64,000 bases of DNA from Ascidia mentula. Lineage: Eukaryota > Chordata > Ascidiacea > Phlebobranchia > Ascidiidae. The notes beneath the pieces were generated by a model. It saw only the letters and a list, made by a program, of their open reading frames with translations, did not search any database and was not told the origin of the DNA. Below, piece by piece: positions 42,001 through 57,000 of the stretch. The stretch lies in the NCBI GenBank assembly GCA_947561715.1, contig OX387201.1, positions 563,001 to 627,000 on the forward strand, read 5' to 3'. The first letter of the stretch is position 1. The number at the start of each line of letters is the position of its first letter. The position numbers and the translations under genes were made by a program.

Positions 42001-45000
42001 CAAAGCCCTCAGCTTTAAGCTTTTTTATCTTTTTGCTCCGTTCAGGGATGACATCATGATCTTTGATGGATCCCCTTTGGTTGAGCGGTACGTCAGATAT
42101 CGCGTAACCCTGTATCTGAGCCACAGGAGCGCGTTCTTTAATCAGATCCACATCGGATACGGATTCGAAACGGGCAATTATTGGGACATTTTTGCGCCCC
42201 TTTCGTTTAGCTTCGGCGTGCCCATTTAGTCTCCAGCAGTCGAGCAATGAAAGTGACTTGATTTCTTCCCAACTGAATCCGAGAGATTCCCGGAGAAAAA
42301 GTTTGAGAAGTTTTTCTGTCTCGAATTGGTCCTCCGACCCGGATTTATCGATGTCAATGCCTTGAAACATCAGCAAACTTCCATCGGCTCCTAAATCCGA
42401 AGCGAGAGAAAAATCATCTCCTTCTGTGATGTCACCAGCCTCGCTTGCTGATTCAAAATTGACTTTAAATGATGCCTGCGATGACGTAGTACTTGCTTGC
42501 TTACGTAATGCAGGCCTATCATTCCCCCTTTTCAATTGAGTAAGAGTTTGTTCGATATTTCCGAGACGCGATAAGGTTTGGTGTTCCAGATTTTCCAGTT
42601 TTGACTTCAATGCAAGAATTTCGGCTTCGAGTAGATTGACGTCACAATCGTATCGCGCGTTGCTGTCGAAGGATCGACCGATCCGTTTGGGGGACTTTTT
42701 TGACGACATTATTTCGTCGTTGACTTACTAAGATATCAGCAACGTTTGCAAATTGTTGACCTCCACGACAATGTGTTCGTCACTACAACAGAGTGTTTAA
42801 ATTTTTAAACGCGAAACTTAATACTTGATTACGACCTCCTTTTGACTATAATAAAGCAAAATAGTTGATTAAGCTGAAACTGTTTCAACTTTGTCCCAAC
42901 TAAGCTTGAACAGTCACATAGAACGTGCAGTAAAGTGCAAAAACCTAAACTTGTATTTCCACCAGTTTTTGTCTGACAAAATGTTGCAGAACCTTTCCGT
43001 TCGTTCCGTCTATCTTTTAAATCCTCCACTAAACATTACACAGTACTTCTGCCATGGTTTCCGTGATTTAAGATTGCAACACTGCATGAATCACCAGGGC
43101 TTTTTTAACATATACACTGAATTGTTGCTGAAATATACATCTATTTGCCTTTTACATAAGCCTGAACGTTTTTGAATGGCGATTTTCAGCAGTGTTTAGG
43201 TTATATTAGGTCAGCTGAAAGTTTAGATGAGTTTGCCTGCATTGGTTTATTTTGCAACATTATTATAACTCAAATACATAGAAATATGTGATCGGAATTA
43301 CAAACAGCTTTTAATGTTGTTCTAATATGCCAAATTGTAAATCCCATGACATAAAAAGCTCGCTATGTGTCCAGCAAACCCTACCCTGCGTTTCCATAAC
43401 TGTACTGCACAACATGTAAACATAATACAGCAGCACGAGTCCCTCACACTAAACACATAACTGATGCATCGACACTTAGAATGAGTCATGGCAGTTCCAA
43501 TGCACAGTATGCACATGTGTATAATAAGCTTGTTGTTGTTGTTAGTTGTGGATGAACGCATATCCTTCAATGTGCGCCTGAACGTTTAAATTATTGTGCA
43601 GCGAAGTTACCACGTTTTATGAGAAAATCTGATTTTGTGTTCAAAGCAATAATTAGAAAGTTGAGTTTGATAACTTTCCACCACAAGATGTTGATAAAGA
43701 GCATAGTTTCTATGTCTGGGTCCAAAAGATGTTTCACAAACCTGGTGGACATACTGAATATGTTGAACATAAAATGTAGAATAAATAAAGTGTGAATGCA
43801 TTAATGGAGTCATTAAAATCTTATTTCAAAGTTTGTATCCAAAAATACCTCCACTCTAATACGTTTTATTGTGCTAGATTGTTGATGATTGTGACTATAA
43901 TTCTGATGTCACAAGGGATGATTGTCACGTCAGATGCCACGAGGGGCTTTTACTAAGAAATAATGCCCTGCATCAGATTTTAGGTCTGAGGCATGGCGCT
44001 GGTCCCCTGGGACGAAGTGGTTGGAAACGGAAGGATATTTTGTCGTGTTGTATGACATAGTTTGTCGTCGCAGGGGACAATTATTGTCCAAGGACGAAGA
44101 TTATTGAAATCTGGATGCGACATTGGCGGAAAATTATGACAACTTTTTGCCCATTTTCATATTTAAGTTCAATGATAAGATTCCGACGCAACGACAATAT
44201 GACTTAATAATGTTGTTGTTATGTAAATACTGATTTTAAAAACATTTTCGAAGGAATCGAGTTAAACTTGATGTCGGCGTCTAAGAATACGAGATAACCT
44301 GGTATCAATATGTGCCCATTGAGATCTTTAAACTTCCGACTTTTAAACCATCAAGTATTTACTACCAATCACACAGTATACAAAGGTGTGCGTTCCATGC
44401 TGCTAACTGCACATCAGGTGTGAAACCTCAGGACAAAATCATTTTACTGAATACACGGAAGGTCAGCTGCAGATCACGCCTCAATGTCCAGTATGACGAA
44501 ACAATGGCATACCGTGCCTGAGCTCAGTTTCTGGCGGAAGCAATCGACTGGACGTTGGATTCGGTTCCTCATTTCAAAAGGTCTTGTTACGTCACAAACG
44601 AAACAATTTTAGCGAAACGGAGCGTTAGTATATAAAGCCCAAACCAATTGCGGATGCCAGAAACCAATTCCACACCTACCCTTACTTTACCACCAACGTG
44701 TACATGGCTTTATGACGTAATATGCGCATTATTGTGACCCAAACACATGAAAGATTGTGACAGGTTCCAAGAAAGGTGGATGAGATCCGAGTGTATGTGA
44801 ACGAACAAGCCTTGATTGACATTTTATCAGATGAATGTGTAGTCTTTCTTGGAAGGTTCAGTGCATTAAGCCTATGTTGATGAATTGTTGATAAAACTAT
44901 GAAAGCAAGAAATTCATTAAATATTGCGACGAAAGTCAGAAAGTCAGAAACTCAAGCTATTTGATTTGAGTAGATTTTGTGCAAACACCACCCGCACTAT

Positions 45001-48000
45001 CCCACAGTCTTTCAACAAATAAATGTCTGCTTTGGCAAACACAAGGAAAAGTACCCAGACTTGTACAAACTTCATTTCATTCTTGGCAGTTGTTCTGGAA
45101 ATAGTTTTTGACTAGGAGACACACACGCCCACTGATAAAAACCACAGCAGAGTCATTTGTGGTAACACGAGAGTTCAATGACCCCGGATTTGCCGCACCT
45201 ACGGGGTTACTACAGGCCATTAAATTTATATAAACGCTCACCTGTCAAAAAAACCAGCGGCTTTTTGGAGGAATTTCTTCTTACTTGACGGCGATGAGTT
45301 GACGTCGTACGATTGTCGACGATTTCTGCGTCACAAATAGAATTTGTCCATGACGTCACAATTTAAAAGGTTATGTTTTACATATGTTAAACAGGATAGT
45401 ACATAGGTAATGACACGTAAATTTTAGGTTAAGTTGAAGCTATTTAAATTTATGTACCCGATTACGCCAAAACTTACGTTGCAAAACACGCACTCCTGTT
45501 TCCTGATAAACAGCCTGATTTAAACAGCTAACAGCCTTAACATACGCTAAATTCTGTTTTACAATAACAGATACTTGGTTGCCACACTTTACATGTCCGA
45601 ACACGATAACAACTCTGAAGGAACCACAATTGTTGTAACAAAACAATTTTGTTGCAACAAAATTACGCCACTGAGTATCAAATGAATAAACTATCGGGTT
45701 ACGCAACAATTGAAACAAACGCGCATTCTTTCCTAACTATCATACATTCTCATTATGCAGCTTCCCTTTATTCAAATACAACAATGTCAAATTTGACGTC
45801 ACAATGCACATTTATCTTAAATGTAGTTGACTGGCAGAAGGAGAACTGAAGGCTTCAGGTAAGTATAGTTCAACCGCATTAACCGATGTTGAATTAAAAC
45901 AATTTTATAGCTATAGTTATAGTATCCAGTTGACATTAAGAGTCAATACACTGCAATTGCTCGCACATCGCAAGTTTAATAAAATTCTCGCCTTTTTTGT
46001 CGTTTTGTTAAAAAAACAAATTTCTGCTCGAAGCTCATTTAGCCTGTCTCGCTTAATGTTAAAACACATTGCACCAAAGTTTACCACCAACTGGTGCCAA
46101 AACACTTGACTAAGATCATAACATGAGACTTCTATGCCTAATGAGGACAGACCATGATTCCATTTCACTAAAAATAGAAAGTTTATTATGCGCGCTTGGC
46201 TCAACCACAATACAGATTTACATCTGAAACCTATGGTAATATCCCGAGGAAGAGAAGATATTTTTAGAGTCGCCAAGACGCCTCTATACTTTCTGTTTGG
46301 TTTCACCCTGAAAAGTTTGACCAAATAAGGTTGAAAACCATAGCCTAAAGCCTAAAACTAAGCCTAACAACGCTAAGCCTAAAACTTCAGTCATTGCACA
46401 AACGGACATGAAAGAAACCTTCTGACACACACTTGTTTTTGTGCGAATCTCAACATTCATAAACTGTAACAACCGACTTGTTTAACTGATCAACCTGACC
46501 TACAACCTTCATTCACCAGGCAACCAACCCAAACCAATACATGGATTCACGAGGCATATAGCACACACAAGGCAAAGAAGATATTAAGGGGCTGTAAAAT
46601 CCCAGACTTCCTAAATGTCTCGCTGGGCCTAACATCATAATGCCGCGTGTACTACAGAACAAAATCACGCAATTCCCAGTTGGAGACTTTGGTTTTAAAT
46701 ATCGCATCAAAACACCACGCTCCAGCTAACTGTTTCGCTAGGGGTCATGCCCGCACGTGGTAAAAACGAGGAAGGTCAAACACAGAAAAACGTAACAAAG
46801 ATCACTTCGCCCTCCTCAAACCAACCGAGGTTGGATAAAAGAAAGCAACAGAATCAAACGCATCCATAGTCAATCTAAATACCTCTGCCTTATTACGTTC
46901 TCGGATTACAAACATCCGTAGCAACAAGGTTTCATGCTTACAAGTCACGAAGTATTGTAAACTCCATTGCAAACTAACAAACTTAGTCAACGCAACGCAT
47001 CAGCAATGTGTACAAGATGTACTTTTTACTTGCATTCGGCACAAGTTACAATTATACCAACTGATAGTATTGTAGTGAATTATTCTGACCTGTCTGCAGA
47101 GACTAAAGGATAGTGACATTCCAAACAAAGAAAAAACAACTAATTAACCAGTAATTGCAGCTTGACAAATTCCTTCTGCATGCAATATTAATAGGTTTAA
47201 TGTTAATTCAAGGTGAAATTCGAAGGCTGTCCAGTCGTGTTGTTACATTCTCGTCTCAAACAATCGCACCAGACTCCAAACGTTTGCTTACTCAACAAAG
47301 TTACAACAAGCAGATATAGCACCAATCACACCAACATGTTTAACATATGCACTCCAGCAATCACCTATCAAAGAAAACGTCCCGAAATACGCTGAACTTG
47401 TGGAAAAATATCACCAGGACCACCCAAGCACCGAGCACTAGCACACAGTTACTTTCATCAACTGTTTATAAGACTGGAAAGGAAGCTCGTCTCAACCTAG
47501 ACATCCCGACAGCAACCACGTCGTTCCATTACTTCTATTTACTTGGAGTTATTCCCGTAAACGACAGGAGACGATGAGATATAAAAGGGGTTCAGTAGCA
47601 TTGCTAAGATGAAGGTTCATCACATGAACTATTTGTAATAAAGTGTTGCAAAGTATATTGACCAGATTATGCGCGAAATAACATGCAGGCATGAGCTTTA
47701 TCTTGGATTGTTTGTGTCATTTTATGGCGACTGCAATCCGAATTATGGGAATGCGTTCCATCGACACTTGTTATTAACATCGATTAATTATTCTACTATT
47801 TTGATTATCCCAGTCAAAAACAAAAAATATGTTACAACAAACGGTTTCGTGACTTAAGCAACTGTCAAAAACGAAAAGTTGGACAAGATCTTAAAATCAC
47901 AATACGGTAACTTCGCCCTCCTTTGGTTTTAAATTTGCACCGGTCCTGGCAGCTAACGCTTATCAAACAAGCTTCATGTTCTACACGACAACCTTTGACA

Positions 48001-51000
48001 ACGAAGCAATGGCCCGGAATGTTTGGGGTCAAACATGTGACGTAAATACTATATTACGTCACTCGTTACACGTACAATTTTACGTCACACCGTGAGGAAG
48101 GTATAAAGAAGGGGAAAAACATGTTTTCGCTTAAACGTGGCGATAAACCTGCCGCCCCTTGATAAACATTTAAACATGGAAGGGTTTCGGAAGCTGACGT
48201 CAAAGTGACGAAGCTTGCCTTGACTGAGCTCAACAGTTGGAATACTTGTGTTGTTTTTTGGGAAAGAAGTATCAGCGATAACAGTTAAAAACCTCAACAC
48301 ATAATAAATACAGCCGTTAAGAATCCACTCCACATTTATATCAAGTCATATTGTCTGCAACTAAAACCCGAAAATCTCTTGATCCATTTTAGGTGAATCT
48401 CGGACTGACAACAAACGCAGTGGAAAAACGTGCGAAATAACGTGAGTAACACAAGGAAGTATTCTAACAAGTCGGCAGCCTTACAACGTGCAGCTTATCT
48501 TATCTTGAACAGTCCAAAAAAAAAAACTTAGGTTATTTTGGCCACTGTTAAATGTTCAAACGTGTAATTCTCACCAAATTGTCTGTGCTAACGATATGAT
48601 TTTTATCATGCATGAGCGAGTTTGTCGCAAAAGCGCTTTCAACCACAAACAACTGATCAGATACAAAATTATCGTTTCAGCTTGTTCCTACCACACGCTT
48701 TGTACAAAACATATTCCTTTGCATTTATTTCTTGCACAATATCAAGCTTAAAAGCCGACGACTGTCTGATAAAAACGAAACTGTGTTTTATTAAGAATTT
48801 ACGTCACAATTCATCTGTTACAAAACAGGTTCGCACGAATCTGTTCTTTTTCCGCCGATCAACCCCGTTTGAACCGGGCCGGCGCGTTTCGACGCTCAAG
48901 CCATTCAACAAGTATTACGTCATAATCGCGAGTATGTTTGCGCGCCGCCGCAGCCTTCACCCGCATGGATTGTGACGTAAGAACGGTCTGGCGGGAAATA
49001 GTAATAAGGAAAGTTGTGGGAAATTGTACGCAATAGACGACCTTCTGCTTAAGGTGGTAAGACAGATTTCCTAAGTTCATCAACTCCGTAAATCACGTAA
49101 ACTTGTTTTCACGAAATGACCCAAGTTACACAAATACAGTTTGTTTGAAGGCGAGTGCGGTTTACACAAATGATTGCTGGCACTGCTTGAAATCACATTG
49201 TAACAAGAGATAACAAGCTGGTGCGCTAACACATTTTTCTTCGATGATGAACTTAAACCCCAAAAGAAACGTCATATACGAAAATCCCTGCTCCCTTATG
49301 TGTGTACTGAATAAGTCAGAATGGCAGAATTTCGACAGTGTAACGTAACGACGACATTGTAGTTACATTATCTAACTTTTACCAAAATTAAACGTCCCGT
49401 TAGTCGGGTGAAATTTGTCAAAACAACATCCTACCATCAGAACCAACATTCACACTTCACCAAAACAAGTCACCATCAGCCACATAGATTGGAAATAATG
49501 CCGTGCTGAAATTTACCGATAATTCGCGCAAACAAAAATTAGCCAATGTATCAACACACGAAAAACACTGCGATCGTCCGTGCAGTTGATGATCGCCGAA
49601 AAATAAATCCTCCACGCAAAAAATAAACTTTTTCCAACCTGTCAGCTGCTGACCTGGTGCTTTAAACCTTTAAACTCGATCAGGAGAATGCAAATACCAA
49701 GTAACGCAGGAACACTAGTTGTTTTGAGTGTTTAAACATTCACAACACACTGTCTACACATTCTTGCAACAATGTAGTTATCAACCAACACGCCTACTTG
49801 TAAATATCACAAACAAGAGTGGCTGCTATCTGGTGGAACGTTGTTCACTCAAGTTATGTCAACATTCAATCAACCTCTTCACATCCTCTTTTAGGCCAGT
49901 GCTTACATGCAAAGGCGAGCTTATGTATCAGCCGACCAGCCGCCCACATTATTATGTACCAGCCCAGCAGTTACTGCAGCAGCAAACCGTTTGTTTGACC
50001 TTCAATTTTCCACAAAACACTTATGTCAAAAACCAATTCGACTGAGCAATCGCGTTAAAACTTCCATTAGATAAACCTGGAAACCGTCACTGGACCCTGA
50101 CTTATCCCGGAATCCATCAGCACATCACAGTGAATGGCAACACTTAATCTTTTCTATCGCACAACTTGCTTCTACCCTTCAACATTTCACTCAATCTTCA
50201 CTAGTACACAAGCACTGGCGTTGTAACTCCACATGTTGGCGCGCGAACCGTTGTGAAGTAACGTGGTTTCCGCTAGTTGAGATATGGGTTGGGATGAAAG
50301 CCGTGCAGAGGAATGTTATCAATCCTACCAACGACTGTGAGAGCCAATTTGGAAGAGAAAACTTCTGATAAACGGTCTTTTTCTGAAGTACAAAATGGCT
50401 GGTATGGAAACGGCAGCTAATTTGATTAAACTACAGACACGCGATTCGAATTTGAAAAGTTGCTTTCAATTCAAAATCACGATCCCCGTCAACTTTTCAG
50501 AGGTGTTTCATCTTTAACTTACAATGCAATTATAATTTTCCCTCAACTAACGACTGCAAGTGGTACAGCGTAAATTTTTAGCATTATTTGCAGAAGGTGA
50601 AGTTTTTTGAAAGCCATCAATGAGCAGATAACTACAATATCTATTTCATCATTACTGCTCAAGTCTGCGAAAATTCTCAAGTCTGAACATCGGTAACTTT
50701 TCATCTGTGGGATTTAACGAGGAAACTGGTCGAAGTTTCACCAAAACCCTGTTGATTTTCCTTCACACAAAACCGGAAATTTTCTTTACTTTTCCGCCCA
50801 TACAAATGCACAGGACATCACGTCAGAGGATGACGTCATTTCACCGCAACACCCGCTTCTCTGGCGCTCAACGCAAATTACCTCGAACCGCGTTGATGTT
50901 TCTGAACGGACTGAAAACCTCATTTCGGCGTTTCGCCCACAAGTTAGTTCGCGAGTTTTACATTTCCTGATCTGGAAATTTTAAAGGCAAGATAGCTTGA

Positions 51001-54000
51001 ATTTTTTCGAAAGTTTAAAGGAAAAGCCGAGAGTAATAATTAAATATCGCATGTAGATATTTTTCAAAGTTATCCTTTCACGGGGTTTCAACTAAACTGG
51101 GTAAAGTTTTTCGTTAGGGGAAGGTGTGTTATCTTACATGATCACACTATAACCCGGCATAACAAACACAAAATCTCACAAAGGAAACTTTTCTTTCTGC
51201 ACACACAAATGTAAACTTTCAACTTACTCTAACACTATGTATTTGTTTAATCTGAAACAATTTTGTGGTTTTAAAACCACGTTATTTTTCCATCTTTATG
51301 CTGGTCAAACCATTATCACATTTGTCGGTGCCAAACCCACTAAACGACCAACCAAGTTGTACAGCAAGACACAACATCCCTTCTTTGATTAACAATCAGC
51401 CCATAACCGCCAGACCACTGAACACATGTATTTATATGGCCAAAATGACGAGCCAAGACCGATGTATTTTTGGCGCTTACGCTTGTCAACGTTCATTAAG
51501 GGGAATTTTTATTGCAACCACCGCTGGGTGGCCGACAGGATTTGTACATCGTGCCGCTATAACGTGTTAGCTACTGTGTAACTTGCATACGAAACCTAAC
51601 CTATGTGTCTGTCCTCCAGGTAATTACCGAATATATGGTGTTGATCATTAGGATATATAAAATAATGTATAACGCACTCCTTTTGCATTGACAAGTATAG
51701 GATTACATTATATCCAGAAAATTAAACATTCAAAATGAATGCCTTTGCAGCACAATGTCATGTGCTCATGGCTTAAGTTAAAAAAAATTCCTGCGATGGA
51801 ATTTTGTTTAAATCAAAGAATTAAAACCTGAAACTTACCCATCCTCTGCTTCGTTGCCACCACGTCCGTCGATCTGTTGCTGCCTCTTCTCATACATGTA
51901 CATATCTGCTTTGCTGAAACTGTGAGATCTCCGCTTTATGATCGGGTCGTCCGTTAACAAGTGGAAGTCGTTATAATCGGCGGGGGATAAGAGACCTTTA
52001 AAGGACAATTATAATTTCCAAGGTATTGTTCAAGCTGTAATATTATATTATACGGTATACGCGTTATTAGGCTGCTGTTGTATTTTTAATACTAGAGACA
52101 TGTTGTCCGGAAGGCAATGATATTATTACAAATCGTTTAGAAACAGCATTAAGTGCAGCATTCACTTTATCAGTTTGAAATTCTATGGTAAAAACGTGTT
52201 ATGATTGAAGTTAACGTATAGCCTGTTGTGTGAAAACAACACGAAAAACTTCAAAAAGCATTGTCGCGTCACAGCGGAGCATATTGTTACGTCACGATCA
52301 CAAACCTGCACTTCCCCTGTTAACAATCGCAGGTTCTTTTTTTCCACTTCCATCTTCCAAGTACATTTCTTCGATCGTGAAAGTTGGGGTTTGTCTGCGT
52401 CGAGAATCCCCCGCCGGTGACGTGGATGAAGCTGATTGGTGGAGAGCGTCCTTACTCATCTTGCGGCGCAGGTTCCCAAGTTTCAAAGAAGCCTTTTTGG
52501 CGCGCAAAGTCGACAAATCGCCTGATTCGCTAATGCGAGTGTCTGGAAAAAATAAAGAACATATTTATATAAAATATTCTGTGGTGAAAAAAACTGCGAT
52601 AATAATAATAAGCAAAATAACTCGACTGTCTCTTTAAATACAACATTGTAAAGTTTACACTGTTGTAAAATCGAGAACCAAAAGGATTACGCGAAAGTTT
52701 TAGTGTTTCTTAAAAGTTTTTCCTGAAGCGCCAACACAATAGAAATAAACTATTGCAAAAGTTACACTTAAGAAAATACAAATGCTGCAACTTTTTAGAA
52801 AATATACCACAGTTTTTAATCTTATTGCATCAACATTATAAGATTTCATCTGCTGCCACAATCGAAACAATTCCACAAACTTCAACCAAAACAGACAGAA
52901 CTTAAGTTGCAAGAAATCACAGACTTATGATAGAAATACAACAAGTTGAATAACTATCGTCATTCTTAACAGGGCATTCATCCCCCAGACTCACAAACTT
53001 TGTAAATGGACAAAAAACATTTTCCAGCCGCAATCCGAAATGGAAAGCATTAAAATCACCAGTGTTCCCCCAACCTAATGGTCCAAGCAATTATCGGAAG
53101 CCGACCGTATCATCGCCTTTCCAGGTTACGGTGAAGGTTTATGCATAATTCAACGTACGGTGCCCACGGGAACGTGTGCTTTGACCACGAATCAATTGCA
53201 ACGTTTTAATCCGCGCATTTATGCCCCACTGTCGAATGCGGTTGTCATGGAAGCGATGTTCTCTTACAGGGCGTGACGGCGTTCGCTCTCTTGCACCACC
53301 TATCGGTTGACATTAAAAGTCACAAAACAACTTTTCGCAATTTCAAGCATGTTAGGTTTTCGATGAAAGGGCAAAGTTACAGTTTCGCATACCCGTGTAA
53401 ATAATAGTTAAAGCGCCTTGGCCTTTAACTGCGCTGCACATTTGTACGAGTACATCATGATGAAGGCTACTTCATAACAATCCAAACGTTGATATAGTAG
53501 AGCCTTTTTGTAATTATAATATGCCTCAGTACTGAATTGTGAACAGAAAATAACTTTACAATATCACAACATAGACGCAGGAAATTTTAGAGGGTGTTGG
53601 GTCAAGAACTTAACTTTATACTTCTGGTCGTGACTAAAACCACAGCAAGAAAACAAATTTACTTAACAAGGTGAAAAAATAATTTCCAGAATTGCTCGAA
53701 GACAAAAATGGTTTGAGTCACGTTTAATTTACCGAAATACAAATATTGACAAGAATCCGAAAACAATGGCCCCGATAAAAGCACACAGAAACTACATCAG
53801 TATCTCCCACACAGACAAATACACGGGAACAAATGGAAGGTTTGAGCGATCGATGGACAGAATTTGACAAACACGATCGATCTTCGCTAGTTCTGGCTTT
53901 TAATGTTGGAAAGAGCCTTTTTAAATATGATTGATCCGTTTAGGGGGGGTTCAACAGGCAAGCTATTGCAATCTACACCGAGTACTTTGCATGGATCGAA

Positions 54001-57000
54001 CATACGTTCAACCACAGATAGAATGCTGTGCTGCAACATATGCGAAAAATTGTTGCTTATCGGCACAGAAGATAAAGCAGAGCAGTTGATCCTGTATGAC
54101 TTTAATTGTTGTGATTATTACATTGAAAAATTAGGTTTAAATAATCTGGAATGTTTACGTCAATTTTATCAACCACGACTAATAAACAAGATCAGTAAGT
54201 AAGTAAAACATTTTTCTTGGCCTAACAACACATCCAAACAAACAAACACACACATATAGACAGAAACTTCGCACTAACTGCCAGACTCACTTTACTGCTT
54301 TGCAAACTATAACACGGAAATTTTGCACCACAGTAAAGAGTTTCATCTCAAGACATGGATTCGGAAATTTACTTCCATTCCAAGTTTAAATGTGAATACA
54401 ACTCACAGATTCCACCTCACATAAGCGGCCACGCAAGACAACATACGACGATTCCACTTTGTGGATTGATGAAAGACGTAAACCAGCAACGCACACAGGA
54501 GCGGAATGCAGACGGTTGACATTTAAACAAGAAACAGAACAAAAAGCAAATTTTCGATGAGCCACCGGTAGAATAGGGAGGGGACAATAACCGAACAATC
54601 AATAAGCGTACAACGCTAAGCGATTGTGACGTAATAGTCCGGAGTTGTTTATTAGAACGTAGGTGTCAACAGATCGAGGCGCCTAATGTATAATATTGGC
54701 TATGGAATAACAACGAAATTACAAGACTATGTATTATTATACTTGGACATATTAAGTATCGTGTAGAATAAACTAAGTAACATTTGATGACGAGGTAAAA
54801 TGATAAAACATTCCATAAACATTCTCACAATATCTGCCATTACAGCATGGCATTCTGTATCTTTTCCTTGCAATCCAATCAACCTCCAATACAAACCCTT
54901 GTATTTATAACTAACTTCAAAATTAAGTTCCAACCTCCACACGCCAGAAGCCCAGACAAGACTGTACCGGGTTCATAGGTTGGATGGCGAAGTTATGTTA
55001 GCGCTGCTCCCTGCAATCCCAGGAGGTTTGAACAAACACTTGGACGGTTTTCGCAGCAAACTAATTAACGACCAAAGCACACACAGGGAAAGCAATACGT
55101 CGACCTTACAACAGCTAAGCTATCTACATTTCTGTTTGAAAAGCGGATACGCTGTGTGTTGGTACGAGGCGATGACGCGCGATTGTTACATCATAAAGCA
55201 ATTTGTCAACATCACAATAAAAACGACCGTTTCCTTTTTCACTGCTAATGGTTTGCAAAAAAGCTGCCGCTAATATTTTGCACAACGCACTTTCCTGTGT
55301 GAAACTTATTTATTTTAACCTGGAGATCCAACATAAGTACTTGCCCTTCAAATGGTTTTATCACGTACAACTAACACAAAACACACACGAACCAGTTCGA
55401 AAAACAAGCTTACAAGATAGAATGAATGAAAAGTCATAAATTACCTGCTTCGATTTAGCGTAATGCAAACCAAAAACTACTTTAAGTTTGCTTTCTTACA
55501 AAATCTTGACCGTCAGAGAACAATAGGTCATCAAAACCTTAAACAGCCTTTTAACAATTTGTAACAATATTAAAATATACAGAGGAAATTACAATCAACC
55601 TTGTTCAGCTCCTACTCTACCCACAATGGCTCGTTCTGTGCACTGCTTAACTAATCGTGCGAAAAAATCCTTTAAATCCTCATGAATTTACAAACTAATC
55701 GATATGGCTTTTTTCACATAACCCGGGTTTGCCGGCGGGAAGAGTCGCCACGTGAACTTGGACAGAATCACCATGTAGAGGGGATTTAAATAATTTTCAA
55801 CTTTTGGTGACTGTTGTCTCCAACACAAATACCGGTCGATATAATTAAGGCTTTAAGCATTAATTAAGGTTCGAACTGAGACACCAACAGAACAACCTGC
55901 TATTGCGTAAAACCACGGCTTTTAAGTTTCGACAGTTTCACTGCAACCAGCAGTTATTTAAGAACTGACAATTTGTTTCGTTCTATAAGCAACACCTTCT
56001 AACCCTGTCGTTGACAACCTTCGTCAGCTGTAAAATATTAATGTCGTGCGCGTAGGCCACGTCATGCACGTTTAATGCGTAGCTAACATACTCTCTCGAC
56101 ACGCCTCTAACTGGGGGAAGGTGTGAAGAAAGGTGGAAATTCCCCTGAGCGACCAAAGTGATCGTAAACCGTGTTCGAGGGTCGCATACGTTTGCAATGT
56201 GATATACCTGGTTAACTTGTTCAAGGGTTAGACCCTAGGTTGGCGAACGTGGAATCTAAAGCATTAAGATGAGTGCAATTAACTAAATAATAAACGCCGT
56301 CACCAATTATTCAGACCCTATATTAAGTTCACAATCGAGTTCGCTTCTTTATCATTTTCAACACAAGTTGGGTCCACGCGGTTTTGTTGAGAGAATCAAA
56401 TTACTTCGCTCGACAAAACTTCAGGCACCAAAATCAATTACTAAATATTGTTCGTAAAAATGAGCCATGATATATGACAACGAATGGTTAAGACTGAATA
56501 TTAATACATATTATTTCTGGACTTCAGATTCTAAAAACTGTTGCCACAGCGGACGCATTATAGCAAGTGCTTGTAAGGAATCGCACACACCCGTGCCGTG
56601 GCGATCGATCAGTAAGCTTACAAGCTACGGAAGCAACATTGTAACCGCCGCGTACTCACGGCTTGCTATAAATATAGTTAAGGTTAAAATAAATTGACTC
56701 GGGTCCTCTAACCGGATGAGAATCAGGAGGTCGTGGCTACAAAAATATCCTGACATTTTGTAAGTTCAGAGCATCGAAGTTAAAAAAGGTGACCTTGCAC
56801 AAAAATAAATGCTTCGAACTAAATTTAGGATCGAACTAAACTTATTGGACGACGAAGTTCACAGATAAAAGTAATGGGGATGTTTTTTAAGCCTTGACTC
56901 CAGTAACATTCTTTTGAATTATTCATCCGATGGTAATTAAGCACAAGGTTGTCCACTAAATTTAGTCACATGTATGAAGTAACAAAAAGTATTTATTTGC

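Noticed and set aside
46330..46385. gcctaa-like repeats resembling telomere motifs
   Set aside because: Irregular and only a few units; not a telomeric array.
48859..49083. GC-rich open frames on both strands
   Set aside because: Overlapping frames on opposite strands with no splice borders; treated as composition effect.
50800..50970. Open plus-strand frames around a GC-richer patch
   Set aside because: No acceptor and donor pair gives a consistent exon, and both strands are partly open.
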